Shown: positions 18,483-27,991, numbered from the stretch's first letter. The stretch: 64,000 nucleotides of DNA from Streptomyces sp. CB02959 (GCF_002803155.1 NZ_NNBP01000004.1:985-64984); one strand, 5' to 3'. A program made the numbers and translations. The notes: generated from the sequence alone by a model not told the origin.

Positions 18483-18599
18483 TCATGGCGCGGCGATGCT
18501 CGCGATGATCGCGACGACGGCGGTCACGCCGAGCATCAGGCCCAGGACGAGCAGCAGCTTCTTCTGGCTGTTCTGCGGATTCGGTTCGAGCACTGGCAT
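18483..18599 (-). CDS. SGM_5486-family transporter-associated micropeptide
   Basis: 38 residues: MPVLEPNPQNSQKKLLLVLG, then one hydrophobic helix to the C-terminus. This matches the short actinobacterial family named after SGM_5486, found beside CynX/NimT-type MFS transporters. The NimT gene lies 204 bp upstream on the same strand, as expected. It is likely a membrane-embedded accessory peptide; its action is unknown. The ATG at 18599 is the only start that keeps the conserved N-terminus. Confidence 0.78.
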   Translation of the reverse strand: MPVLEPNPQNSQKKLLLVLGLMLGVTAVVAIIASIAAP

Positions 18600-18803
18600 G
18601 CGCCCAGTGTCGCACCCGCCCGCCGCGCCGCTCCCGCCAGGGCCCGCGACCGGGTGCGAGCGGCGCGGAACGCCACGCCGCCCGGAGCCGCGCCCCGGGC
18701 GGCGGCCGGGGCACGGCCGGGACGGGGGCCGGGGCACGGCCGGGACGGGGGTGCCCAGCCCGCGACCGCCGCCCTCACCGCTCGCCCCCGCTCGCCCCGC
18801 TCG

Positions 18804-20102
18804 TCACCGCTCGTCCTCGATGCGGCGGTTCCGCCCCGCCAGTACGCCCACCGCGATCTGCGGCACCATCAGCCCGATCATCAGCGCGATCGGCAGCCCC
18901 CAGCCACCGCTGTGCTGGTAGAGCGTGCCGACCAGCAGCGGCCCGGGGATGGAGATCAGATAGCCGACGCTCTGCGCGAACGCGGAGAGCTTGACCACCC
19001 CGGCGGGGCTGGTGGACCGCATCCCGATCATCGTCAGGGCCAGCGGGAAGGCGCAGTTGGAGATGCCCATCAGCAGCGCCCAGACCCAGGCCCCGGCAGC
19101 CGGTGCCGACCACAGGCCGATGTAGCCGGCCAGCCCGCAGCTGCCCAGGACCACCACCAGCGGCCCCTGGTGCCGCATCCGGGCCGCCAGCCGCGGCAGG
19201 ACGAAGGAGAGCGGCACGCCGACGGCCATGGTGACGGCCAGCAGCACGCCCGCGGTGCCCGCCGAGACCCCGGCGTCGCGGAAGATCTGCGGCATCCAGC
19301 CCATGGTGATGTAGGCGGCGGTCGCCTGGAGGCCGAAGAAGACGGCCAGCGCCCAGGCGGTCGGCGACGAGGTGATCCGTATGGGGGTTTCCCCGGAGCC
19401 CGACGCGCCGCCGCCCGGCGCCGATGACGTCGCGGCCGATCGCCGCAGCAGCACCACCAGCCACGGCAGCACCGCGAGCACGGCGAGCAGCGCCCATACG
19501 GCCAGTCCGGTGCGCCAACTGCCGCCCAGCGCAGCCGTCATGGGGACGGTGAGCGCCGCCGCCAGCGAGGTGCCCAGGGCCAGCGCCATCGAGTAGAGCC
19601 CGGTCATCGACCCGACCCGGTCGGGGAACCAGGTCTTGATGACCACCGGCAGCAGCACGTTGCTGACCGCGATACCGGCCAGCGCCAGCGCGCTGCCGGC
19701 CAGGAAGCCGGCCGTACCGCCGGCGTACGGGCGCACCACGACGCCCACCGCGATCGCGACCATCCCGGCGCAGACGATCGCGCCGGGCCCCCAGCGCCGG
19801 GCCAGCCGGGGCGCGGCGAAGCCGAAGACGGCGAAGCACAGGGCCGGCACGGAGGTCAGCAGGCCGGCGACGGTGCCGCTCATGCCGAGCCCCGCACGGA
19901 CCTCCTCCAGGAGCGCGCCGAGGCTGGTGATCGCCGGCCGGAGGTTGAGCGCGGCGAGGACGAGACCGGCGATCACGATCCCCGACAGCCAGCGGGCGGC
20001 GGGCCCTTGGTCCGGGACCCGCTCGGCTGCGGCGGCGGGCGGGGCGGTGGGGGCCAGGGGCTCGGCGGCCGGGCCGAGGGTCGTGAGGTCTTCGTCTGCC
20101 AT
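18804..20102 (-). CDS. CynX/NimT family MFS transporter
   Basis: 432 residues with twelve predicted membrane helices. It carries the CynX/NimT signatures LAALNLRPAITSLGALLEEV near helix 1 and GRNRRIEDER at the C-terminus. Relatives move cyanate or nitroimidazoles; here the substrate is unknown. The ATG at 20102 is chosen because a TATGAT -10 lies 8 bp upstream at 20110-20115, which would give a leaderless transcript, and no RBS precedes any of the nearby ATGs. It is divergent from a GntR regulator and followed by its micropeptide partner. Confidence 0.88.
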   Translation of the reverse strand: MADEDLTTLGPAAEPLAPTAPPAAAAERVPDQGPAARWLSGIVIAGLVLAALNLRPAITSLGALLEEVRAGLGMSGTVAGLLTSVPALCFAVFGFAAPRLARRWGPGAIVCAGMVAIAVGVVVRPYAGGTAGFLAGSALALAGIAVSNVLLPVVIKTWFPDRVGSMTGLYSMALALGTSLAAALTVPMTAALGGSWRTGLAVWALLAVLAVLPWLVVLLRRSAATSSAPGGGASGSGETPIRITSSPTAWALAVFFGLQATAAYITMGWMPQIFRDAGVSAGTAGVLLAVTMAVGVPLSFVLPRLAARMRHQGPLVVVLGSCGLAGYIGLWSAPAAGAWVWALLMGISNCAFPLALTMIGMRSTSPAGVVKLSAFAQSVGYLISIPGPLLVGTLYQHSGGWGLPIALMIGLMVPQIAVGVLAGRNRRIEDER

Positions 20103-20109
20103 AAGGGTC

Positions 20110-20140
20110 ATCATAGAATCATGGGATGAATACTTGTCCA
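20110..20140 (-). promoter_or_regulatory. Promoter for a leaderless NimT transporter transcript
   Basis: On the minus strand TATGAT (20110-20115) sits about 8 bp before the ATG at 20102, with TGGACA at 20135-20140 (19-bp spacing) as a plausible -35. Transcription would start at or next to the start codon. The AT-rich stretch at about 20108-20135 may also be where the divergent GntR regulator binds; this is inference. Confidence 0.5.
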
Positions 20141-20256
20141 GCCGATATCGGTAGCCTCGGCTCGCCCCCACGGCGCCACCGGCTCCCCCGGACCGTCGCC
20201 GTCCGTGCCGCTACCGCCCGCCCGGCCCACCGGCCCCAGCACCTCGGAGCCCAGCC

Positions 20257-20958
20257 ATGCCCCTGACCTCGCCCCGCCGGTCCGCGCTGGCCGACCAGGT
20301 GATCGCCCAGCTGCGCGCCCAGATCACGTCCGGCGAATGGCCGGTGGGGTCCCGCATCCCGACCGAACCGGAACTCGTCGAACAGCTCGGAGTGGCCCGC
20401 AACACCGTCCGCGAGGCGGTACGGGCACTGGCCCACAACGGCCTGCTCGACATCCGCCAGGGTTCGGGCACCTACGTGGTCGCGACCAGCGAACTGGCCG
20501 GGGTGATGAACCGCCGGTTCGCCGACGCCGACCCCCGGCACGTCGCCGAACTGCGCTCCGCCCTGGAGGCCGAGGCCGCCCGGCTCGCCGCACACCGCCG
20601 CACCGCACAGGACCTGCGCCAGCTCGACACCCTGCTGGAGCGCCGCGAGCGGGCCTGGGAATCCGGCGCCGCGGAGGCGTTCGTGGAGGCCGACGCGACC
20701 CTGCACATGGCGGTGGTGGCCGCCTCCCACAACGACGTACTGGCCGCGATCTACGCCGACCTCGGCGGCGTCCTGCGCAACTTCCTGCGGGCCGACGTCG
20801 GCACCGTGCTGCGCCCCGAGGCCCATATGGACCACTCCCGCCTGGTCGAGGCGATCCGCACCGGGGACGGCGAACGGGCCGCCGCCGAGGCGGGCGCCCA
20901 CCCCTTCGGGTGCCGGGCGGGGGACGGGGCCCTGGGGGAGGTCGAACAGACCCCGTAG
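20257..20958 (+). CDS. FadR/GntR-family transcriptional regulator (FCD domain)
   Basis: 233 residues. The N-terminal winged helix (about 8-75) contains LADQVIAQLRAQITSGEWPVGSRIPTE and the recognition segment LGVARNTVREAVRAL. The FCD ligand domain (about 85-215) includes EAFVEADATLHMAVVAASHN and the metal/ligand-pocket His residues. It is divergent from the CynX/NimT transporter, a common pairing, so it probably represses that transporter in response to its substrate. Confidence 0.9.
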   Translation: MPLTSPRRSALADQVIAQLRAQITSGEWPVGSRIPTEPELVEQLGVARNTVREAVRALAHNGLLDIRQGSGTYVVATSELAGVMNRRFADADPRHVAELRSALEAEAARLAAHRRTAQDLRQLDTLLERRERAWESGAAEAFVEADATLHMAVVAASHNDVLAAIYADLGGVLRNFLRADVGTVLRPEAHMDHSRLVEAIRTGDGERAAAEAGAHPFGCRAGDGALGEVEQTP

Positions 20959-21030
20959 GGGGTGCGGAGGCCCCCTGCGGGCCGCAACGGGGCAAAGGCG
21001 GGGGATATTCCCGGCCGGGACAGCGGATGT

Positions 21031-21074
21031 CCCCGGCATCCCAGGCGTCCCCGGCATCCCAGGCATCCCCGGCG
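21031..21074. repeat. 18-bp tandem repeat, about 2.4 copies
   Basis: Units CCCCGGCATCCCAGGCGT (21031-21048) and CCCCGGCATCCCAGGCAT (21049-21066) with a partial third copy, in the gap between the GntR gene and fabI. It is probably replication slippage; no role is evident. Confidence 0.85.
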
Positions 21075-21133
21075 CGAACGCGCAACTGCCCGCCCCGGCG
21101 GACCGGGACGAGCAGCGTCGAGCGCGGTGGGCG

Positions 21134-21904
21134 TCAGGCGCCCATCATGTGCACACCGCCGTCGACGTGCACGATCTCGCCCGTCGTCCGCGGGAAGAAG
21201 TCGGACAGCATGCCGACGACACCGCGGCCGGCCGGCTCCGGGTCGGTCAGGTCCCAGCCGATCGGGGCGCGGTGGTTCCACACGTCCGCCAGCTCCTCGA
21301 AGCCGGGGATGGACTTGGCGGCCATCGACTTGATCGGGCCGGCCGACACCAGGTTGCAGCGGACGCCCTTGGGGCCCAGGTCGCGCGCCAGGTAGCGGTT
21401 GGTGCTCTCCAGCGCCGCCTTGGCCACACCCATCCAGTCGTACTTCGGCCAGGCGATCTGCGCGTCGAAGGTGAGGCCGACGATCGAGCCGCCGTGCTCC
21501 ATCAGCGGCAGGCAGGCCATCGCCAGCGACTTGTAGGAGTACGCCGAAACCTGCACGGCCGTCGAGACGTCCTCCCAGCCGGCCTCCAGGAAGTTGAAGG
21601 CGCCCTGCGGGCCGAACGCGATGGAGTGCACGATGCCGTCGAGCCGGGCGTCCTCGCCCTGGTGCTCACGGATCTTTCCGGCCAACCCGTCCAGGTGCTC
21701 CTGGTTGGTCACGTCCAGCTCGATGACCGGGGCGGGCTTGGGGAGCCGCTTGGCGATCCGCTCCACCAGGGAGAGCCGGCCGAACCCGGTGAGGATGACG
21801 TCGGCGCCCTCGTTCTGGGCGACCTTGGCCGCCTGGAACGCGATCGACGACTCGGTCAGCACACCGGTGACCAGGATGCGCTTGCCTGCGAGGATTCCAC
21901 TCAT
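21134..21904 (-). CDS. fabI: Enoyl-[acyl-carrier-protein] reductase FabI (InhA-like)
   Basis: 256 residues. It has the FabI-type NADH site (ILVTGVLTESSIAF at 10-23), IVHSIAFGPQGAF (91-103), and the catalytic Tyr155 and Lys162 in WPKYDWMGVAKAALES, with the FabI spacing Y-x6-K. It carries out the final reduction in fatty acid elongation (FAS II). It starts 5 bp after the fabG stop, so the two form an operon as in many actinomycetes including mycobacteria. The sequence class is the target of triclosan and isoniazid-type inhibitors. Confidence 0.95.
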   Translation of the reverse strand: MSGILAGKRILVTGVLTESSIAFQAAKVAQNEGADVILTGFGRLSLVERIAKRLPKPAPVIELDVTNQEHLDGLAGKIREHQGEDARLDGIVHSIAFGPQGAFNFLEAGWEDVSTAVQVSAYSYKSLAMACLPLMEHGGSIVGLTFDAQIAWPKYDWMGVAKAALESTNRYLARDLGPKGVRCNLVSAGPIKSMAAKSIPGFEELADVWNHRAPIGWDLTDPEPAGRGVVGMLSDFFPRTTGEIVHVDGGVHMMGA

Positions 21905-21909
21905 GCTGA

Positions 21910-22614
21910 TCAGTGCCCCATGCCCAATCCGCCGTCGACAGGAATGACGGCTCCGGTGATGTACGCGGCCTCCTCGGAGGCCAGGAAGCGGACCGAGGCG
22001 GCGACCTCCTCGGGCTGCGCGTAACGCGCCAGCGGCACCTGCTTCACGATGTTCTCCCGCTGCTCGTCGCTGAGCGCCCGGGTCATGTCGGTGTCGACGA
22101 AACCGGGGGCGACGACGTTCACGGTGATGTTACGGCTGCCCAGCTCCCGGGCGAGCGAACGGGAGAAGCCGACCAGCGCGGCCTTGGAGGCGGCGTAGTT
22201 CGACTGCCCCGCCGCGCCCATCAGGCCGACCACCGACGAGATCAGGACGATCCGGCCCTTGCGGGCCCGCAGCATCGCCCGGTTGGCGCGCTTGACCACC
22301 CGGAACGTGCCGGTGAGGTTGGTGTCGAGGACCGTGCTGAAGTCCTCCTCGGACATCCGCATCAGCAGCTGGTCACGGGTGATGCCGGCGTTGGCCACCA
22401 GCACCTCGACGGGACCCTGCTTCTCCTCGATCTCCTTGTACGCCTGCTCGACCTGCTCGGCGTCCGTGATGTCGCACTTCACGGCCAAAAATCCCGTCGG
22501 GGGCTCGCCCGAGCGGTAGGTGATGGCGACCTTGTCGCCTGCCTCGGCGAAGGCACGGGCAATGGCCAGGCCAATGCCGCGGTTGCCTCCGGTGACCAGA
22601 ACCGAGCGGCTCAA
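21910..22614 (-). CDS. fabG: 3-oxoacyl-[acyl-carrier-protein] reductase FabG
   Basis: 234 residues from a TTG start (LSRSVLVTGGNRGIGLAIA). It is a short-chain dehydrogenase with TGGNRGIG cofactor motif, NAG (ANAGITRDQ), catalytic Ser in ISSVVG and YAASK. It reduces 3-oxoacyl-ACP in FAS II. The TTG at 22614 fits the family's length and has AAAGGGTGATC upstream; the frame is open further back to a GTG-like start but without conserved residues. It is first gene of the fabG-fabI operon and divergent from tldD. Confidence 0.93.
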   Translation of the reverse strand: MSRSVLVTGGNRGIGLAIARAFAEAGDKVAITYRSGEPPTGFLAVKCDITDAEQVEQAYKEIEEKQGPVEVLVANAGITRDQLLMRMSEEDFSTVLDTNLTGTFRVVKRANRAMLRARKGRIVLISSVVGLMGAAGQSNYAASKAALVGFSRSLARELGSRNITVNVVAPGFVDTDMTRALSDEQRENIVKQVPLARYAQPEEVAASVRFLASEEAAYITGAVIPVDGGLGMGH

Positions 22615-22776
22615 GAGATCACCCTTTCCGTTTTCTGTCCGTCTTGCGTTCGGTACGAAACTATCGGTCGGTGGGCCCGTACGAGGAATCGAGCCCACAC
22701 AGGGGCGCGCCCCCGTTCACTGTCGGGTCCCCACAGAAGCACGGCATGATGCAACCGCCGACTACGGGAGGATGCC

Positions 22777-24306
22777 GTGCCAGCCGCACCCCATGACCTT
22801 GACGAGACCTTCCTCGCGCTACCCCTGCGCGCCCTGGCCGACGCCGCACTGGCTCGGGCCCGCGCGCTCGGAGCGGAACACGCCGACTTCCGCCTGGAAC
22901 GGGTGCGCAGCGCGATGTGGCGCCTGCGCGACGCCCGCACCTCGGCCACCTCCGACAGCACCGACCTGGGCTACGCCGTGCGCGTGGTGCACAACGGCGC
23001 CTGGGGCTTCGCCGCCGGCGTCGACCTGACCATGGACGCGGCGGCACGGGTGGCCGGCCAGGCCGTGGCGATGGCGAAGCTGTCCGCCGCAGTGGCCGCG
23101 ACCGCCGGCACCGGGGAACGCGTGGAACTGGCCGACGAGCCCGTACACGCGGACCGCACCTGGGTCTCCTCCTACGACGTCGACCCCTTCGACGTCCCGG
23201 ACGCCGACAAGACCGGCCTGCTGGCCGAGTGGAGCGCCCGGCTGCTGGCCGCGCCGGGCGTGGCCCACGTCGACGCACACCTGCTGGCCGCCCAGGAGAA
23301 CAAGTTCTACGCGGACACCGCGGGCACCAGCACCACCCAGCAGCGGATCCGGCTCCACCCGGAGCTCACCGCGGTCGCGGTGGACCCCGCCACCGGCGAC
23401 TTCGAGTCGATGCGCACCCTCGCCCCACCGGTCGGCCGCGGCTGGGAGTACCTCACCGGCGGCTACGACTGGGACGGCGAACTGGCCCGGATCCCCGAGC
23501 ACCTCGCCGAAAAGCTCCGCGCCCCCAGCGTCGAGCCCGGCAGCTACGACCTGGTGATCGACCCGTCCAACCTCTGGCTGACCATCCACGAGTCGGTCGG
23601 GCACGCCACCGAACTGGACCGGGCGCTGGGCTACGAGGCCGCCTACGCCGGCACCTCCTTCGCCACCTTCGACCAGCTCGGCGCGCTCGTCTACGGCTCG
23701 CCGCTGATGCACGTCACCGGCGACCGGACCGCCGAGCACGGCCTCGCCACCGTCGGCTACGACGACGAGGGCGTCGCCGCCCAGTCCTGGGACCTGGTCA
23801 AGGACGGGATCCTCACCGGCTACCAACTCGACCGCAGGATCGCGAAGCTGACCGGCTTCCCGCGCTCCAACGGATGCGCGTACGCGGACTCCCCCGGCCA
23901 CGTGCCGGTCCAGCGGATGGCCAACGTCTCGCTCCGCCCGGCACCGGACGGCCCGTCGACGGAAGAGCTGATCTCCGGAGTGGAACGCGGCATCTACCTC
24001 GTCGGCGACCGCTCGTGGTCCATCGACATGCAGCGCTACAACTTCCAGTTCACCCAGCAGCGGGCCTTCCTCATCCGGAACGGACGGCTGGCCGGGCAAC
24101 TGCGCGACGTCGCCTACCAGGCCACCACCACCGACTTCTGGGGATCGATGACCGCGGTCGGCGGCCCGCAGACCTACGTCCTGGGCGGCGCCTTCAACTG
24201 CGGCAAGGCCCAGCCGGGCCAGATCGCGGCGGTCTCGCACGGCTGCCCCTCCGCCGTCTTCGAAGGCGTGAACGTCCTCAACACGGCACAGGAGGCCGGG
24301 CATTGA
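22777..24306 (+). CDS. tldD: TldD-type metalloprotease subunit
   Basis: 509 residues, GTG start with GGGAGGAT upstream. The zinc-binding motif HESVGH (271-276) of TldD proteases is present, preceded by SYDLVIDPSNLWLTI, with a C-terminal GCPSAVFEGVNVLNTA. TldD and TldE form a heterodimeric protease that degrades unfolded peptides and matures some peptide products. TldE follows 82 bp downstream. Confidence 0.93.
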   Translation: MPAAPHDLDETFLALPLRALADAALARARALGAEHADFRLERVRSAMWRLRDARTSATSDSTDLGYAVRVVHNGAWGFAAGVDLTMDAAARVAGQAVAMAKLSAAVAATAGTGERVELADEPVHADRTWVSSYDVDPFDVPDADKTGLLAEWSARLLAAPGVAHVDAHLLAAQENKFYADTAGTSTTQQRIRLHPELTAVAVDPATGDFESMRTLAPPVGRGWEYLTGGYDWDGELARIPEHLAEKLRAPSVEPGSYDLVIDPSNLWLTIHESVGHATELDRALGYEAAYAGTSFATFDQLGALVYGSPLMHVTGDRTAEHGLATVGYDDEGVAAQSWDLVKDGILTGYQLDRRIAKLTGFPRSNGCAYADSPGHVPVQRMANVSLRPAPDGPSTEELISGVERGIYLVGDRSWSIDMQRYNFQFTQQRAFLIRNGRLAGQLRDVAYQATTTDFWGSMTAVGGPQTYVLGGAFNCGKAQPGQIAAVSHGCPSAVFEGVNVLNTAQEAGH

Positions 24307-24388
24307 ACGCACACCACCGATCCGGCCGGGGAACCGGGGGACGCCCCCCGGGCCGGCACGGCCTCGACACGACACAGGAGGCGGGGCG

Positions 24389-25816
24389 ATGAGCCCGCGC
24401 GGTACGCGCAGCAACCGGCCGTACGAGATCGTCGAGCGGGCCCTGGAGCTGTCCCGCGCCGACGGCTGTGCGGTCATCGCCGAGGAGCACTCCAGCGCCA
24501 ACCTGCGCTGGGCCGGCAACGCCCTCACCACCAACGGCACCACCCGCGGCCGGACCCTCACCGTCGTCGCGACCGTGGACGGCGCCCAGGGCACCGCCTC
24601 CGGGGTGGTCTCGCGGTCGGCGGTCACCGCGCACGAGCTGGAGCCGCTGGTCCGGGCCGCGGAGGCGGCCGCCCGGGACGCCGGCCCGGCCGAGGACGCC
24701 CAGCCGCTGGTCACGGGCGGCCCGCCGACCGCCGGCTTCACCGACGCCCCCGCCGAGACCTCCCCGGACGTCTTCGCCGCGTTCGCGCCGGCCCTCGGGG
24801 AGTCCTTCCGGCAGGCCCGGGGCGGCGGCCGCGAACTGTACGGCTTCGCCCAGCACACCGTCGTCTCGTCGTACCTGGGCACCTCCACCGGCCTGCGGCT
24901 GCGCCACGACCAGCCCACCGGGACGCTGGAGCTGAACGCCAAGTCCCCCGACCGCACCCGCTCGGCCTGGGCCGGCCGGGCCACCCGGGACTTCACCGAC
25001 ACCGACCCGCGCGCACTGGACGCCGCACTCGCCCGGCGGCTGGCCTGGGCCGAGCGCCGGATCGAGCTGCCCGCCGGCCGCTACGACACGCTGCTGCCGC
25101 CCAGCGCCGTCGCCGACCTGCTGGTCTACCAGCAGTGGTCGGCGACCGCCCGGGACGCCGCCGAGGGCCGCACGGTCTTCTCCAAGGCCGGCGGCGGGGA
25201 GGGCGCCGCCGGGACCCGGATCGGCGAGCGGCTCTCCGCCCTGCCGCTGACCCTGCGCAGCGACCCGGCGGCCCCCGGACTGGAGTGCGCCCCGTTCGTC
25301 CTCGCCCACACCTCCGGCGCGGACGCCTCGGTCTTCGACAACGGGCTGCCACTGACCGCCACCGACTGGGTGCGCGACGGGGTGCTCGACCGGCTGGTGG
25401 CCACCCGGCACGGCGCCGCGCTCACCGGGCTGCCGGTGGCGCCGGCCGTCGACAACCTCCTGCTGGAGGGCGGGGGTTCGCGCACCCTCGACGAGATGGT
25501 GGCGGCCGCGGGCCACGACGGCCCGGCGCTGCTGCTGACGTCCCTCTGGTACATCCGCGAGGTGGACCCGGCGACGCTGCTGCTGACCGGGCTCACCCGG
25601 GACGGCGTCTACCTGGTCGAGAACGGCGAGGTCACCGGCGAGGTCAACAACTTCCGGTTCAACGAGTCGCCGGTGGACCTGCTGGGCCGGGCCGCGGAGG
25701 CCGGCCGCACCGAGCGGACGCTGTCGCGGGAGTGGGGCGACTTCTTCCCGCGGACCGCGATGCCGCCGCTGCGGGTGCCTGACTTCAACATGAGCTCGGT
25801 CAGCCGGGGCGTGTGA
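24389..25816 (+). CDS. tldE: TldE/PmbA family protease partner subunit
   Basis: 475 residues, TldD/PmbA fold without an HExxxH motif, as expected for the non-catalytic TldE half. It has NLRWAGNALTTNGTTRGRTL near the N-terminus and NLLLEGGGSRTLDEMVAA and LTRDGVYLVENGEVTGEVNN near the C-terminus. It pairs with TldD. Its RBS region (CACAGGAGGCGGGGCGATG) nearly repeats the last codons of tldD. Confidence 0.92.
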   Translation: MSPRGTRSNRPYEIVERALELSRADGCAVIAEEHSSANLRWAGNALTTNGTTRGRTLTVVATVDGAQGTASGVVSRSAVTAHELEPLVRAAEAAARDAGPAEDAQPLVTGGPPTAGFTDAPAETSPDVFAAFAPALGESFRQARGGGRELYGFAQHTVVSSYLGTSTGLRLRHDQPTGTLELNAKSPDRTRSAWAGRATRDFTDTDPRALDAALARRLAWAERRIELPAGRYDTLLPPSAVADLLVYQQWSATARDAAEGRTVFSKAGGGEGAAGTRIGERLSALPLTLRSDPAAPGLECAPFVLAHTSGADASVFDNGLPLTATDWVRDGVLDRLVATRHGAALTGLPVAPAVDNLLLEGGGSRTLDEMVAAAGHDGPALLLTSLWYIREVDPATLLLTGLTRDGVYLVENGEVTGEVNNFRFNESPVDLLGRAAEAGRTERTLSREWGDFFPRTAMPPLRVPDFNMSSVSRGV

Positions 25817-25965
25817 GCGGGGGCGCCGCCCGCCTACGGGCGGCGCCCCGACCTGCGGCCGGCGCGGCGGTCGGCCCGGCGGACAGCGCGGTGAGCGGCC
25901 GTTCCCGGCCTAATAGACTGTCGCCCTGTCCTCCCCTCGGGGAACCACGATCGATCAGGGACGCC

Positions 25966-27369
25966 ATGACACGCCTCGGCGAATCCGTCGCCCGCGCCAG
26001 CACGCTGCTCTCCGCCGACCTCTCCTCGGACGACACGGTCCGGGAGCTGCTCCAGGAGACCGGTGAGCGGCGCTATCTCGACCTGACGGACCTGTCGCCC
26101 AAGGAGCAGGCCGAGCTGATCGCGTCCCGCACGGTCGAGGTGCTGCCGGGCGTGGCGAAGCTGGCCGAGCGCATCGAGGAGCGCCGGAGCGCCGGCAAGG
26201 GCCTGCACATCAAGCTGGGCATCGACCCGACGGCGACCGATGTGCACCTCGGGCACGCGGTGCCGCTGATCATCCTGAGCCGGTTCCAGCGCCTCGGCCA
26301 CGACGTCACGCTCATCATCGGCGACTTCACCGCCAAGATCGGCGACCCGTCGGGGCGTACCGCCGAGCGGCCGCCGCTGACCGACGAGGACATCGCGCAC
26401 AACCTCGCCACCTACCGCGAGCAGGTGCGCCCGTTCTTCGACTTCGAGAAGGTCAGCTTCCGGCAGAACAGCGAGTGGCTGGCGCCGTACACCTTCCCGG
26501 AGCTGCTGGGGCTGCTCGCCCAGGTGCCGGCGTCGCAGCTGCTCCAGCGCGAGGACTTCCGCAACCGCCTGGCGGCCGGCTCCGGTCTGACCATGACCGA
26601 GCTGCTTTACCCGATCGCGCAGGGCCTGGACTCGGTGGCGCTGGCCTGCGACGTCGAGCTCGGCGGCTCCGACCAGCTGCTCAACCTCCAGATGGGGCGC
26701 AAGCTGATGGAGCTGCGCGGGCAGCGGCCGCAGCTGGTGGTGACCATGCCGCTGATCGAGGGCACGGACGGCAGCGGCGCCAAGATGTCCAAGTCCAAGG
26801 GCAATTACGTCGGTCTGAGCGCACCCGCCGACGATGTCTTCGGCAAGATCATGTCGGTGCCGGACCGGCTGATGGAGCCGTACCTCAAGGCGTGGACCGA
26901 GTGGACCGACGAGGAGATCGCGCTCGCCCTGGGCCGGATCGGCGAGCGGTCGGTGCACCCGATGGACCTCAAGAAGATCCTCGCGGGTGAGGTCGTGGCG
27001 GCGCTCTACGGGCTGGACGCGGCGATGGCGGCCCGGGCCGGTTTCGTGGCCCAGTTCTCCAAGAAGTCGTTCGCGGACGTGGAGTCGCTGCCGGCCGTGG
27101 ACGCCGGGGAGCACGGGGACCTGCCGGTCGCGGCGGTGCTGACGACGGTGCTGGAGTTCACCCCGAGCGCCTCGGCGGCGCGGCGGCTGGCGAAGCAGAA
27201 CGCGCTGCGGCTGGTGGTCGAGGGCGGGTCCGGCCAGTCGACGGTGGTGCTCGCCGAGGCCGACGCGGTGCGCCCGCTGTCCGAGGTCCTGGCGGAGAAG
27301 CTGTCCGACGCGGAGGGTGTCGCGTACCTGAAGGCCGGCCGCAAGCTGGCTCAGATCACCGGCCGTTAG
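25966..27369 (+). CDS. tyrS: Tyrosyl-tRNA synthetase
   Basis: 467 residues, class I synthetase: HLGH at 94-97 within GIDPTATDVHLGHAVP, KMSKS at 273-277, the tyrosine-binding segment DVELGGSDQLLNLQMGR, and a C-terminal S4-like domain (about 395-467, LKAGRKLAQITGR). It charges tRNA-Tyr. The N-terminus is about 40 residues longer than many TyrRS, including a helical segment SKDDTVRELLQ-type (SSDDTVRELLQETGERRYLD). The ATG at 25966 is the first plausible start after the intergenic region. Confidence 0.94.
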   Translation: MTRLGESVARASTLLSADLSSDDTVRELLQETGERRYLDLTDLSPKEQAELIASRTVEVLPGVAKLAERIEERRSAGKGLHIKLGIDPTATDVHLGHAVPLIILSRFQRLGHDVTLIIGDFTAKIGDPSGRTAERPPLTDEDIAHNLATYREQVRPFFDFEKVSFRQNSEWLAPYTFPELLGLLAQVPASQLLQREDFRNRLAAGSGLTMTELLYPIAQGLDSVALACDVELGGSDQLLNLQMGRKLMELRGQRPQLVVTMPLIEGTDGSGAKMSKSKGNYVGLSAPADDVFGKIMSVPDRLMEPYLKAWTEWTDEEIALALGRIGERSVHPMDLKKILAGEVVAALYGLDAAMAARAGFVAQFSKKSFADVESLPAVDAGEHGDLPVAAVLTTVLEFTPSASAARRLAKQNALRLVVEGGSGQSTVVLAEADAVRPLSEVLAEKLSDAEGVAYLKAGRKLAQITGR

Positions 27370-27628
27370 GGCTCGTCCCGGGCCCCTGCTGCCGACCTGC
27401 GTTCCCCCGTCCGCTCTCCCGCGGGCGGGGGGGCCGGGCGGCCCCGAGCCCCCTGCCGCCGGAAGCGCCCGCACCGCGGGAGTCCGACGTACGGCTACGG
27501 CGTTCGGAGTACCCCTCCGTACGCCGACGACGTGACCCGGTCTCGTGGGGCCGGGAGGGGCGGCGTACCGTGGAATCTGACCGGAATGCGGGGAGAATCC
27601 GGCACGACGGAGCAGGTGGTGGAACGAG

Positions 27629-27991
27629 ATGCGGAAGCAGAGCGGTGGAGTCGAAGCCTTCCGGATCACCGGGGCTCGCCAGGGGCTGACCGAGGATGTG
27701 CGGGGACGCCAGCGGCGGTACGTGATCTCGATGGCGGTGCGGACCGTGGCCGTGGTCCTCACTGCCGTGCTGTGGAACATCGAGCGGCCGATTGCCATTG
27801 CAACGCTCGTGATCGGCTTGGGGCTCCCCTACATCGCGGTGGTCATCGCCAACGCCGGTCGGGAGAACGTCCCTTCGCTGCCGTCGACGTTCGTCAAGCC
27901 CGTGCGGCAGGAGCTGCCGCCGGGGCCTGCGGAATCCGTTGCGGAACGGCCGGCGGAGGAGTCCTCGGCCTCGCGCGAGGAGCGGGGCTGA
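27629..27991 (+). CDS. DUF3099 membrane protein
   Basis: 120 residues. FRITGARQGLTEDVRGRQRRY leads into two membrane helices (about 33-50 and 55-75), and LPYIAVVIANAGRE ends the conserved part; this is the DUF3099 layout of actinobacteria. A Pro/Glu-rich cytoplasmic tail follows. The function is unknown. The 258-bp gap to tyrS before it has no other gene. Confidence 0.85.
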   Translation: MRKQSGGVEAFRITGARQGLTEDVRGRQRRYVISMAVRTVAVVLTAVLWNIERPIAIATLVIGLGLPYIAVVIANAGRENVPSLPSTFVKPVRQELPPGPAESVAERPAEESSASREERG

